A DNA stretch of 64,000 bases from Alkalihalobacillus sp. YIM B00296 (lineage in GTDB: Bacteria; Bacillota; Bacilli; Bacillales; Fictibacillaceae), in the NCBI RefSeq assembly GCF_020179385.1, contig NZ_JAIBLJ010000002.1, positions 364,789 to 428,788 on the forward strand, given 5' to 3'. Shown here piece by piece: positions 25,080 through 33,995 of the stretch (its first letter is position 1; each line of letters opens with the position of its first letter). Under the pieces are notes generated by a model. The model did not search any database, had not been told where the DNA came from, and saw only the letters and a program-made list of their open reading frames with translations. Position numbers and translations under genes: made by a program.

Positions 25080-26546
25080 TTACCCAATATTCCGATATTC
25101 TGCAGCGATCTTCACGTCTTTCACTTGCGTTAGTGCACTGACGACGATAACGATGACGACGTTACAGATCAGTCCGAGGATCCCCGCATGGATATCAAAA
25201 GGTGTCACCGGGGCGACTAGCTGATAGTAGTAGTTGACGACAGTACCGACAATCAATCCGGTTATGATTGCAGGGGCAGTAGCACGTTTCGAATATAATG
25301 CGCCATAGACACCAGGGGCGAACTGTACAATTGAACCATAAGCTCCTAAAAGCAAAGCAATCAGCCCTTGACCTCCAAACACGGTTATGAAATAGGCGAG
25401 TGCACCGATAACAAATACGCCGATCCGCATGATCAAAAGCGTACTTTTATCAGAAATGTCAGCCTTTATGTTTTTGATGACACCGTCTGTAAACTCTAGA
25501 GAAGCGCTATGGGTGATAGCATCAGCCGTTGACATGGCAGCAGCTAGAGCACCTGCCCCGACAAGGCCATAAACCCAACCTGGTAGACTGAGTGCCGTCG
25601 TAATCAAATAGGGAAGAATTTCATCCGGTGATCCAAGTTCAGAAGAATTGACTACATTAACGGCAGCAAACCCTACAAGCAAAAGCGGAATCAAAAATAG
25701 GGCGAATACCGGGTAAATCAAAACCGTTTTTTTGATGGTACGGGCATTTGACGCATACGATTTCGAAAACAAATGCGGCCACATCAAGAAACCGATCAAT
25801 GAAACGAGGATGGTGGTCGTATAAGCCATTGGGGACATCGTCGAACCTACATTTCCGATTTCAAGAAAGCCTGGATTCGATTCAATGAGTTCAGTGAACA
25901 TACCTGAAACACTATTATGAAGCTGTTTAACGATAGCTAGTCCAACTACCCATGAGATGATGATCATCAAAAGTCCTTGAAAGACATCAGACCAGGCAGC
26001 AGCTCGCAGCCCTCCCGTGGCCACATATACGACAACGATTCCATATGATAATAAAGCACCAAGCCAAAATGGAATCCTGCCTTCTGTCATGATGTTGAAG
26101 ATATAAGCCATCCCTTTCATCTGTGTAGCAAGGTATTGGATAGAGGCGAGCAGGGCAATCAACCCGATTAAAATCGGAAGCAATCTCCCCCCGAACCTTT
26201 TCTTCAAAAACCCTGAGACGGTATAAATGTTATACTTTCTTCCTATTTTCCCGATTTTCGGACCTATGATATACCATGGTAGGATCGCAAATGCGGTATA
26301 AGTCAAAATATAAAGGGCTGGAGCACCTTGTGAATATGCCCAACCCGGAGCCCCAAGAAATGAAAAGGCACTGAATACTGCTCCACCCATCAGGAACCAC
26401 ATGACGATGAGCCCGAGCTTTCCGCCTGCCACTGCAAACTCATTCAATGAGCCTTTATCCTGGCCCTTTCCAGCCATCACACCGATCACTAGGGCCACGA
26501 TTAAATACCCGATCATCAACACCATCGCAATTTGCCAATCAGCCAT
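25080..26546 (-). CDS. Sodium:solute symporter (SSS family)
   Basis: 488 aa, about 13 membrane helices, LeuT-like SSS symporter. Visible are the early helix MVLMIGYLIVALVIGVMAGK, the sodium-site region GGAVFSAFSFLGAPGWAY, and AGALAAAMSTADAITHSASLEFTDGV of helix 9. The subtype (YhjB/PanF-like) is usually preceded by a small DUF3311 protein, as here: its ATG overlaps the DUF3311 stop by 1 bp (TAATG). Substrate is probably the compound hydrolysed by the two upstream enzymes, but it cannot be named. Confidence 0.88.
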   Translation of the reverse strand: MADWQIAMVLMIGYLIVALVIGVMAGKGQDKGSLNEFAVAGGKLGLIVMWFLMGGAVFSAFSFLGAPGWAYSQGAPALYILTYTAFAILPWYIIGPKIGKIGRKYNIYTVSGFLKKRFGGRLLPILIGLIALLASIQYLATQMKGMAYIFNIMTEGRIPFWLGALLSYGIVVVYVATGGLRAAAWSDVFQGLLMIIISWVVGLAIVKQLHNSVSGMFTELIESNPGFLEIGNVGSTMSPMAYTTTILVSLIGFLMWPHLFSKSYASNARTIKKTVLIYPVFALFLIPLLLVGFAAVNVVNSSELGSPDEILPYLITTALSLPGWVYGLVGAGALAAAMSTADAITHSASLEFTDGVIKNIKADISDKSTLLIMRIGVFVIGALAYFITVFGGQGLIALLLGAYGSIVQFAPGVYGALYSKRATAPAIITGLIVGTVVNYYYQLVAPVTPFDIHAGILGLICNVVIVIVVSALTQVKDVKIAAEYRNIG

Positions 26547-26767
26547 TAGTTCCCCTCCGTTTCATCTTTATCTGGGTCGATTCGATATAATGCTAATACA
26601 ATCAGGAAAGCGATGATGATCCATAGAATCACCCAAAAAACGGAAAATGGAAGCCCGATGACAATCGGAGTAGCACGATTCCCTAGTGAAAACAACGGAA
26701 ACAGCAATAACAATAATGGAATAAGAAGGGACAGACAGTATATCGTAGTGAATTTCTTTTTACTCAT
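26546..26767 (-). CDS. DUF3311 small membrane subunit
   Basis: 73 residues with two membrane helices (about 8-28 and 38-61) and a charged C-terminal tail (DPDKDETEGN). DUF3311 proteins of this size accompany SSS symporters (YhjC beside YhjB in B. subtilis) and probably help their assembly. Overlaps the amidohydrolase stop by 4 bp and the symporter start by 1 bp, so the three genes are translationally coupled. Confidence 0.82.
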   Translation of the reverse strand: MSKKKFTTIYCLSLLIPLLLLLFPLFSLGNRATPIVIGLPFSVFWVILWIIIAFLIVLALYRIDPDKDETEGN

Positions 26768-28377
26768 CGAACAGCCTCCCTGGAAGAATTGGACACGACG
26801 ATTTCACCATCAAGTACAGTCATTTCAACTTGTAAATCTTTTAATCGATCGGATTCACTTTCAAGGATCGAATCACTCAAAACAACAAAGTCAGCAAGCT
26901 TCCCCACTTCAATGCTGCCTTTGAGGTGATCTTCATAGCTGGCATAAGCTCCATACCAGGTATAGGCTTTGATCGCTTCCTGAACAGTGATTTTCTGTGT
27001 TTCACCGATCAGGCTGCCGGATTTGCTGCGGCGATTGACTGCTGCATGGATACCATAAAGGGGATTGACTGTCGTAATGGGACTATCAGAACCTATCGCA
27101 AACGGAATCTCTCGTTCAGCAAAACTTTTTAGGGGAAATATCGTATGGATTCGTTCTCCATAATCTTTGATATAGCCATCGCCGAATTCATAGACGAATG
27201 CAGGATTCGGAATGGGGACGATTTCCAAAGCATTTATTTTCTCAACTAGATCCGGAGGAGCCATTCCGGTATGCTCGATTCGGTGCCGGTGATCTGTTCT
27301 TGGATGCTTTTCAAGCGCTCTATGGATCGACTCGATCATCATCTCCACTGCTTGGTCGCCAATCGCGTGTGCGGTAACCTGCCAGCCCTTTTCGTGTGCT
27401 TTTCCGAGAATGGAATCAAGTTCTACCTGGTTAAGATATAAAATACCAGAATCCTTTGGATTGCTTGTATAGGGGGCCCTTGTTCTGGCAGTTGGCCCGC
27501 TGCTGCTTCCATCAATGAAAACTTTCGCGGGGCCGATCTTGAACCACTCGTCACCGAGACCAGTCATCATCCCGCTTTCAAGACCTTTTTGCACCATATC
27601 AGGTGAATCTTTGAGAGAACCGTAAAGAGCATAGACACGTTGCTTTACCTTTTTATCCTGTACAGCCTTTTGAAGGTAGCGAATATGATCCGGTCCGTAT
27701 CCACCCGCATCATGTACACTTGTGATTCCCATTGCAAGATAGTCTTGTGAAGCAAGTTCCAATCCCTTCAAGATTTCCGCTTCTGAGTAATTTGCCAAAA
27801 GGAACATATTCATGTGGGCTGCTTCCAGAAGCAGTCCTGTTAATTCTCCGTTTTCCTTGACATATTTTCCCCCTGGAGGATCTGCCGTACTGTTATTGAT
27901 TCCAGCTAGATCAAGGGCTTTTGAATTTACACAGGAAATATGACCACAAGTCCGTACCATGATGATCGGATGTTCGGTAGAAACTTCATCAAGGTCCCAT
28001 CGTGTCAGATGTCTTCCGTCAGCTAAATTGTTCTGGTTATATCCCCAGCCGCGTATCCATTCTCCTCGAGGAGTCGTTTGAGCAGCATCCTTCAGTTTCT
28101 CTTGTAGTTCACGAATGTCTTCAACCTCTTTCCCGTTCACCCCTAGTAGATTCGTCCCGTAGAGCTCAAGATGAGCATGAGCATCGATGAAACCGGGCAA
28201 TAGGCTTTTCCCCTCCAAGTCGATGATCTCCGTATCCTTATCGGCAGTAGCCAGGATCTTTTCATTTGTCCCCACAGAAAGGATATGGTTTTCATATACG
28301 GATACAGCTTCATGTACCGAGAATTGGGGATCGACGGTTATGACTTCTCCGTTAAAAAATGCCTTTGTTGCTTTCAA
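26764..28377 (-). CDS. YtcJ-type metal-dependent amidohydrolase
   Basis: 537 aa, amidohydrolase superfamily (amidohydro_3, like YtcJ and N-substituted formamide deformylase). Metal ligands: HAH in LPGFIDAHAHLEL, His in VTAHAIGDQ, His in HRIEHTGM and Asp in AIGSDSPI. The start is taken as TTG 28377 (MKATKAFFNG) because AGGGGTGA lies just upstream; an ATG at 28395 would sit before that site. Acts in the cytosol on amide or cyclic amide bonds. Placed between an M20 carbamoylase-like gene and a transporter, suggesting stepwise breakdown of an imported amide. Confidence 0.85.
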   Translation of the reverse strand: MKATKAFFNGEVITVDPQFSVHEAVSVYENHILSVGTNEKILATADKDTEIIDLEGKSLLPGFIDAHAHLELYGTNLLGVNGKEVEDIRELQEKLKDAAQTTPRGEWIRGWGYNQNNLADGRHLTRWDLDEVSTEHPIIMVRTCGHISCVNSKALDLAGINNSTADPPGGKYVKENGELTGLLLEAAHMNMFLLANYSEAEILKGLELASQDYLAMGITSVHDAGGYGPDHIRYLQKAVQDKKVKQRVYALYGSLKDSPDMVQKGLESGMMTGLGDEWFKIGPAKVFIDGSSSGPTARTRAPYTSNPKDSGILYLNQVELDSILGKAHEKGWQVTAHAIGDQAVEMMIESIHRALEKHPRTDHRHRIEHTGMAPPDLVEKINALEIVPIPNPAFVYEFGDGYIKDYGERIHTIFPLKSFAEREIPFAIGSDSPITTVNPLYGIHAAVNRRSKSGSLIGETQKITVQEAIKAYTWYGAYASYEDHLKGSIEVGKLADFVVLSDSILESESDRLKDLQVEMTVLDGEIVVSNSSREAVR

Positions 28378-28394
28378 AAAAATCACCCCTATCA

Positions 28395-29630
28395 TTAGGA
28401 CTGTGAAATACGTAACGCTGTCTGATAAAGTAATTGGACTCCTTTTTCAATGTCATCCATTTCAGCAAATTCCAATGGATTGTGGCTGATTCCTTTTTCA
28501 CAACGTACAAAGATCATTCCATAATCACTGATATAAGACATGAAAAGTGCATCATGGAACGGGCCGCTCATCAATACAGGTGAATCAAACCCCAGCTTGG
28601 CATCTTCCTCTTTCATGATATCCTTGATCCAATCTGCACAATATCTTGGATCACTTCGTGTATCTTCGCTTATATTGACTTTAAGGTTTTTTTCAGCGAC
28701 TGTTTTTTCAATGATTTGATACAGTTGTTTTTCGATTGCCGATCGCCTTTCAAGCTCAATATCCCGAAGATCGATTGTAAACGTGACTTTTTCAGGTATG
28801 ATGTTTCGGGAATTCGGGAAAACGGTTAAATTCCCTACTGTACCAACAGTTGTCTCTGCTCCTTCTTTTTTCACCAGATCATTGAATTGACGAATAATCT
28901 CCGAAGCCCCGACCAAAGCATCCTGCCGTAAGTTCATCGGAACGGATCCAGCATGACCTGCAAAGCCCTGAAGAGTTACCGTCAGCCAGATTGGGCCGGA
29001 GATACCTGATACGATCCCTACAGGTTTTCCTTGAGCTTCGAGGACTGGTCCTTGCTCGATATGCAGTTCAAGAAACGCTGCGATATCCCCCATTCGATAG
29101 ATAGGGCTCGCTGAAAGGTCAGGTTCGACACCGAATTCTTTCAAAGCTTCACGCCTTGTCATCCCGTTCTGATCTTTCCGGTCGAGCTCTCCTTCTTCCA
29201 ATAACCCGGTCAATGCCCGGACCCCGAACACACCCTTGTTGAACCGGCAGCCCTCTTCATCTGAGAAACAAATGACTTCAATCGTCCTTTCAGGAACGAT
29301 TCCTTTCTCTTTCATCGTATGTACAACTTCAATCACCCCGAGCGATCCAGCAGTACCATCAAACCGGCCACCATAAGGCTGTGAATCGATGTGGGAACCT
29401 AGAATAAGGATCGGCTTCTCCTTATCTCGTCCCTCAATACGGCCGATCAGGTTGCCAAATCCATCAATCCTGGTCGACAATCCTGCTTCTTCCATCCATT
29501 TTTTCACAACCTCTACTGCTTGCCGGTCTTCTTTGGAATGTGCCAACCGGCATACACCCGTTTCACCGATTTTTCCTATTTCAGCTAGTTTGTTGAGATG
29601 GCTGCTTAAACGTTCACGATTAATCGACAT
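28395..29630 (-). CDS. M20-family amidase/N-carbamoyl-amino-acid hydrolase
   Basis: 411 aa, of the allantoate amidohydrolase / N-carbamoyl-L-amino-acid hydrolase group (AmaB/HyuC/UaaT type). Di-metal ligands: His80 (GSHIDS), Asp91 (GGRFDG), Glu125-Glu126 (SDEEGCRF), His in ELHIEQGP and His near the end in GISHNPLEF. The dimerisation lid domain is at about 205-325. The enzyme removes a carbamoyl or ureido group to give an amino acid, CO2 and ammonia. First gene of the four-gene operon ending with the symporter. Confidence 0.88.
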   Translation of the reverse strand: MSINRERLSSHLNKLAEIGKIGETGVCRLAHSKEDRQAVEVVKKWMEEAGLSTRIDGFGNLIGRIEGRDKEKPILILGSHIDSQPYGGRFDGTAGSLGVIEVVHTMKEKGIVPERTIEVICFSDEEGCRFNKGVFGVRALTGLLEEGELDRKDQNGMTRREALKEFGVEPDLSASPIYRMGDIAAFLELHIEQGPVLEAQGKPVGIVSGISGPIWLTVTLQGFAGHAGSVPMNLRQDALVGASEIIRQFNDLVKKEGAETTVGTVGNLTVFPNSRNIIPEKVTFTIDLRDIELERRSAIEKQLYQIIEKTVAEKNLKVNISEDTRSDPRYCADWIKDIMKEEDAKLGFDSPVLMSGPFHDALFMSYISDYGMIFVRCEKGISHNPLEFAEMDDIEKGVQLLYQTALRISQS

Positions 29631-29830
29631 ACCTTCACCCCTTCAATCAATTGAAAAATCGATAAAATATACTGAATTTTCATTATTTTCATCAATCATA
29701 CCTGACCTCTCTTAGAAGTTCCATATTACTTTTGTTTTTAAACAAAAAATAAGAGTTTCTTAGCATGAAGAAACGCTCACACAAGCAAACTTTTATAGTA
29801 AAAAAGATTGGGTTAACCAACTTACTCACT

Positions 29831-29926
29831 AATCCTAGAAATTTTCAGTTTAATCCTAGAAAATACATGATTAATCCTAGAAAATTACGATGTTATCTTA
29901 GAAATTTTTCAGTTATTCTAGAAATG
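29831..29926. repeat. 21-nt-period degenerate tandem array A
   Basis: Four and a half units start every 21 nt at 29831, 29852, 29873, 29894 and 29915. Each begins with AATCCTAGAAA or a close variant and ends in variable AT-rich sequence. No ribosome site or conserved protein goes with it. It lies in the 487-bp gap 29631-30117 together with repeat copy R7 and a terminator. Confidence 0.75.
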
Positions 29927-30034
29927 CGGAAGCGCCTTGGACAACCACGAAGGTCACTGGAAGTCCTCCTGTGGAGGCTGTCGCCGCCACAGGAGGACTG
30001 AAGTGATCCAAGTGGTTGGGCGATGGAGCTAGCA
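29921..30034. repeat. GC-rich intergenic repeat, short-form copy R7
   Basis: Short form with GCGGAAGCGCCTTGGACAAC at the left and GGTTGGGCGATGGAGCTAGC at the right. The core has CCTCCTGTGGAGG and a matching CCACAGGAGG, so a compensated hairpin arm again. It touches the end of the 21-nt array. Confidence 0.88.
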
Positions 30035-30068
30035 TCGAAACAAAATTTTTATACCTTCTTATCCCATT

Positions 30069-30106
30069 AAAAAAAGAGGTCCTGAACAGAAGTCAGAAAC
30101 CTCTTA
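30069..30106 (-). terminator. Intrinsic terminator of the GlcD-BASS unit
   Basis: Reverse strand AAGAGGT / ACCTCTT, with an inner CTGA/TTCAG pairing, followed by TTTTTTT. Confidence 0.85.
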
Positions 30107-30117
30107 AAAACAAAGGA

Positions 30118-31104
30118 TTAGTTGCCTGTATTTTGCACCGGTATGTCCGATGCCACGTTTGCCGTTGAGTCTTTATCCGTGACCGGTTTCTTTGACCAAA
30201 AGGTAGCAAGAATCGGTCCGGAAATATTGTGCCAGACTGCTGCGATGACGTTCGGAAGCGCTGCCAAAGGACCGAAGTGAGCAGTAGCTAAAGCGACACC
30301 AAGCCCGGAATTCTGCATGCCGACCTCAATTGAAATTGCGCGCCTCTTACTTTCATCCAGCCTCATTGCCCATGCTGTCGTATATCCGAGCGTCAAACCT
30401 ATCAAATTATGAAGCATGACCGCAGAGAAGATAACAAGACCAGAAGTTGCTATACTTTCAACATTGGCAGAAACAACCGCAGACACAATGACGATGATCG
30501 CTATAACTGAAATCAACGGGATAACCGTTGCACTCTTATGGACAGCTGCAGGAAAGACCTTTCGTATAATGATCCCCAGTGTGATCGGTACGATGATCAC
30601 TTGAACGATTGAAATGAACATAGCCACCGGGTCGACCGGTAACCATTGTCCTGCAAGTCCCAGAAGGATGAGCGGCGTTAAAATCGGGGCAAGCATCGTA
30701 GACAAGGAGGTCATCGCTACAGAGAGCGCAAGATTCCCTTTTGCCAAGTAAACCATCACATTCGATGCTGTCCCGCCTGGAACAGAGCCAAGCAATACCA
30801 GCCCTGCTGCCAATTCTGCAGGAAGATTCATTGCATAAGCAAGCGCCAAGGCAATCAGCGGCATGATGATGAATTGAGCTGCTACCCCCAGGATGACTGG
30901 GAGAGGTTTCTTAAGTACCAATTTGAAATCGACCGGTTTCAAGGTTAGTCCCATACCGAACATGACAACGCCTAATAGGATTGTGATATAACTTCCTAAT
31001 CCTAGAAATGGAGTTGGAATGAAATATGCAAGCATGGCAATGGCAATCACCCAGACGGCAAAATATTTTCCTGCTAAACTACTGATCAATTCTAGTAACT
31101 TCAT
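30118..31104 (-). CDS. Bile acid:sodium symporter-family (BASS) transporter
   Basis: 328 aa, about nine to ten helices, BASS family (YocS-like). Seen: MFGMGLTLKPVDFKLVLKKP, the crossover motif SVPGGTASNVMVYLAKGN and EVGMQNSGLGVALATAHFGP. Family members import organic anions such as pyruvate, pantoate or keto acids with sodium. ATG overlaps the stop of the FAD oxidase by 4 bp, so both are made together. This suggests uptake of the 2-hydroxy acid used by the oxidase or export of its keto product. The C-terminal 25 residues are polar. Confidence 0.87.
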   Translation of the reverse strand: MKLLELISSLAGKYFAVWVIAIAMLAYFIPTPFLGLGSYITILLGVVMFGMGLTLKPVDFKLVLKKPLPVILGVAAQFIIMPLIALALAYAMNLPAELAAGLVLLGSVPGGTASNVMVYLAKGNLALSVAMTSLSTMLAPILTPLILLGLAGQWLPVDPVAMFISIVQVIIVPITLGIIIRKVFPAAVHKSATVIPLISVIAIIVIVSAVVSANVESIATSGLVIFSAVMLHNLIGLTLGYTTAWAMRLDESKRRAISIEVGMQNSGLGVALATAHFGPLAALPNVIAAVWHNISGPILATFWSKKPVTDKDSTANVASDIPVQNTGN

Positions 31105-32495
31105 CGGTCTCTCCTCCTTGTATGCACAAGTTTATTCGGATTCATAAGTTCATGCGGATCAAGCGCTAATTTGATCTTTTCCATGACATGAAACGCTTTA
31201 CCGTGTTCACGCTGCTGGTATCTCATCTTACCTATTCCGACACCATGCTCCCCTGTACAAGTGCCCCCGCGCTGAAGGGCATATTCTACGATTTCCTCAT
31301 TGAACTGTTCTGCCCTTTTCACTTCTTCGGGGTCATCCATATCAATCATCAATGAAGTATGATAATTCCCATCTCCGACATGGCCAAGAATCCCCCCTTG
31401 AAGGCCTAGCTCTTCAATCCGTTTTCTCGCAAGTTTGATTGCGCTAGCCAGCTCAGTAATCGGCACACACACATCTGTAACCATGTGTTTTTTGCTAGGG
31501 TTCAAGTGCATATAAGCGTAAGCAAGGTTGTGACGTGCTTCCCACAGTTTATTGCGGGCAGCGTTGTCCTTTTCAAAATGGACCTCCTCACATCCATGGT
31601 CATCCACAATTTCTTTTGTAAATTCAACATCATGATTAAGTCCTGGTTCATTACCGTGAAATTCTAAAAATAAAGTCGGTTTTTCCAAATAATCCGTATC
31701 ACTGTATCGGTTGACTTGTCTGATCGAAGGTTCATCAACAAGTTCAACACGCGCGATCGGGATACCAGCCTGTAGGATCGATACGACTGCTTCAACCGCA
31801 TCATCGACCGTTGGAAATGCAGCCCTTGCAGACACAATATGTTCTGGAATACCGTACACCCGGAGCGTCAACTCGGTAATACACCCAAGCGTACCTTCCG
31901 AACCGACAAAAAGGCTGTTCAAGTTATAACCTGACGAGGATTTTTGCGCTAAATTGCCCGTACGAATGATTTCCCCATCAGGAAGAACCACTTCCAGATC
32001 ACGGACTTGGTCACGCATGACCCCATACTTCACCGAAGTCGTACCACTTGCATTAGTTGCTGCCATACCACCGAGTGTTGCATCTGCGCCTGGATCTACT
32101 GTAAAAAATAAACCGTATTTTTTCAGTTCTCTATTCAATTGATTACGCGTTACGCCGGGCTGGACTTTTACGAGAAAGTCCTTCTCCCTCACTTCAAGTA
32201 CCTTATTCATGAGGGTAAAATCAATCGTAATCCCTTTGTCATAAGGGATTACATGTCCTTCCAAGCTGGAACCTATTCCGAACGGAACAATGGGTGTCCC
32301 ATGCTTGTCCGCCACTTTGATAATCGCACTCACCTGATCGGATGTTTCAGGGAATACGACGATATCCGGAGAGCTTGGTGTATGGTAGGATTCATCCTTG
32401 CTGTGCTGCTCTAGTATCGTTTCATTCATCGAAACCTGGTGATCATCCAGGAAAACGTTAAGTTCATCATATACTGTATCAATTGTCGTCTTCAT
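31101..32495 (-). CDS. FAD-linked 2-hydroxyacid oxidase (GlcD/LDHD type)
   Basis: 464 aa, VAO/PCMH-type flavoprotein: FAD-binding domain (about 40-220, PFGIGSSLEGHVIP, VDPGADATLGGMAATNASGTTSVKYG) and a C-terminal oxidase domain with HVGDGNYHTSLM and GTCTGEHGVGIGK, the metal and substrate site of D-lactate/glycolate dehydrogenases. It oxidises a 2-hydroxy acid to a 2-keto acid, passing electrons to a carrier; no GlcE or GlcF partner is present, as in single-subunit D-lactate dehydrogenases. First gene of the pair with the BASS transporter. Confidence 0.9.
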   Translation of the reverse strand: MKTTIDTVYDELNVFLDDHQVSMNETILEQHSKDESYHTPSSPDIVVFPETSDQVSAIIKVADKHGTPIVPFGIGSSLEGHVIPYDKGITIDFTLMNKVLEVREKDFLVKVQPGVTRNQLNRELKKYGLFFTVDPGADATLGGMAATNASGTTSVKYGVMRDQVRDLEVVLPDGEIIRTGNLAQKSSSGYNLNSLFVGSEGTLGCITELTLRVYGIPEHIVSARAAFPTVDDAVEAVVSILQAGIPIARVELVDEPSIRQVNRYSDTDYLEKPTLFLEFHGNEPGLNHDVEFTKEIVDDHGCEEVHFEKDNAARNKLWEARHNLAYAYMHLNPSKKHMVTDVCVPITELASAIKLARKRIEELGLQGGILGHVGDGNYHTSLMIDMDDPEEVKRAEQFNEEIVEYALQRGGTCTGEHGVGIGKMRYQQREHGKAFHVMEKIKLALDPHELMNPNKLVHTRRRDR

Positions 32496-32592
32496 GTGTA
32501 TCTCTCCCCGTCCACTTTTAATTATAAGAATAGACTATTGCATCGAATTATACATACTACTCAGAATTTTTCAACCACAATATTTCCCATTT

Positions 32593-32763
32593 AGAAAAGC
32601 GTAATCGCCCTGATCAACCACGAAGGTCACTGGAAGTCCGACGAGGAGGCTCGAACCAAACAAAGTTCGGTTCTGCGCGGGTAAACTCTTCGACCTAATC
32701 AATGTGTCGCCGCCGCAGGAGGGCTGAAGTGATCCAAGTGGTTGGGCGTTGGAGTGGACATTC
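32593..32763. repeat. GC-rich intergenic repeat, long-form copy R8
   Basis: Complete long form: GAAAAGCGTAATCGCCCTGA, the GAACCAAACAAAGTTC insert, CTTCGACCTAATCAATGTG, GTCGCCGCCGCAGGAGGG and GGTTGGGCGTTGGAGTGGAC. It occupies most of the 302-bp gap before the Moco enzyme gene. Confidence 0.9.
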
Positions 32764-32797
32764 CTTCACTACGCAAAGAATCACGCCCCCGAACATC

Positions 32798-33856
32798 TCA
32801 TTCGATTTTCACTTTGATTTTTTCTATCGCATTATATCCGTATCCTTTCCGGTTCCAAAAAGGAGTGTCCGGCTGGACTCTTCTAGTAGAATCGATTGCT
32901 TTCGCTAAGATCGTATACTCTCCTTTTTTCGGTGCCGGCCATTGATAAACCCATTTGACCCATCCATAACCATTTTCAGCATCACTTGAAAATTTCGCTT
33001 CCGACCAGGTTTCTCCATTATCCGTACTGATTTCTACTTTCGTGATATACCCTTCCCCTGTCCAGGCAATTCCTTCAATCTTATGTTTTCCTGTATTCAG
33101 GACGACCATATCTAAAGGTTTTTGAATCGTCGAATTCACATTCATGGTCGTAACTGGAAAGGCTCCTTTATCATTCTCTTTATTTGGATAATAAACATAA
33201 TCTACGGTCTGGAACGGACCTTCAAAACTCGATTCAATCACCTGGATTTGCCTGATCCATTTTACAGATGCCATTGCATACCATTGCGGAACGATCAACC
33301 TTAATGGAAAACCGTGTTTAAAAGTGAGCGGCCGGCCGTTATATTCATAGGCGACAATTGTATCCTGATGGAGGGCCTTATCTACCGGTATGCTTCTTGT
33401 AAAAGAATGAATCGAATCGGTGTCTGTCCTCTTTCCAAAATCATGACCCTCTACAACAACCTCTTTAGCTCCTTCTTGGATACCTGCCTGTTCTAGAAGT
33501 ACCCTTAAAGGAACACCCTTCCAATAACCTTGGCTGATCGCCCCTTTATCCCATTGTTCTCCAAAGGTTTTCGGTTCGAAATAACTACGTTTGTCTCCTG
33601 CACATTCAAGAACTGCCTTGACCGTCTTTGACGGCATCTTCATCATGTCCTGGAGATAAACCCATTTTGGCGACAAAACGAAGCCTTTTATAGGAAACCA
33701 ATAGTTCAAATTACTGATTGGAGGGTATGAAAAATGATTTCTTCTAAAAAATAACTGGTCATCCACTATTCCATTTATAAAATGGATCGGTGTCTCCTGA
33801 TTTTCAGGTGTCAAACTACGCGTCGTCAAGTATGGTCTTTTCACCGGAGAACTCAT
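32798..33856 (-). CDS. Sulfite-oxidase-family molybdopterin enzyme
   Basis: 352 aa. Sulfite-oxidase-type Moco domain (about 45-230) with the molybdenum-ligand Cys85 in AVLECAGDKR, and WYAMASVKWIRQIQV; then a Mo-co dimerisation domain (about 240-350: PLDMVVLNTGKHKIEGIAWTG, KVEISTDNGETW). There is no signal peptide or twin-arginine motif, so it should be cytoplasmic, unlike exported SorA or MsrP types. AAGGAGG precedes two ATG codons; the second at 33856 has the better spacing. Electron partner and substrate are unknown. It needs the Moco pathway to which moaA contributes. Confidence 0.88.
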   Translation of the reverse strand: MSSPVKRPYLTTRSLTPENQETPIHFINGIVDDQLFFRRNHFSYPPISNLNYWFPIKGFVLSPKWVYLQDMMKMPSKTVKAVLECAGDKRSYFEPKTFGEQWDKGAISQGYWKGVPLRVLLEQAGIQEGAKEVVVEGHDFGKRTDTDSIHSFTRSIPVDKALHQDTIVAYEYNGRPLTFKHGFPLRLIVPQWYAMASVKWIRQIQVIESSFEGPFQTVDYVYYPNKENDKGAFPVTTMNVNSTIQKPLDMVVLNTGKHKIEGIAWTGEGYITKVEISTDNGETWSEAKFSSDAENGYGWVKWVYQWPAPKKGEYTILAKAIDSTRRVQPDTPFWNRKGYGYNAIEKIKVKIE

Positions 33857-33995
33857 CATTTCCTCCTTATGAATACAGCATTTATAGAAACTATGCTCAT
33901 TTTTTGTTTTTTATCCGCTCGGCTCTTATTCTAACAATAAACTCAGGAATAATTTACCGGTTTCATTGATTCCTAGAATTTGTAATACTTTTGGT

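Noticed and set aside
29831..29926. CRISPR-like spacing of array A
   Set aside because: Units are only 21 nt in total, with a degenerate repeat and no separate unique spacers; no cas genes are present.
29765..30001. + strand frame of 78 codons with heptad-like NPRNFQF/NPRKYMI repeats
   Set aside because: It is made of the 21-nt array read in one frame and then of repeat R7; there is no ribosome site and no conserved protein.
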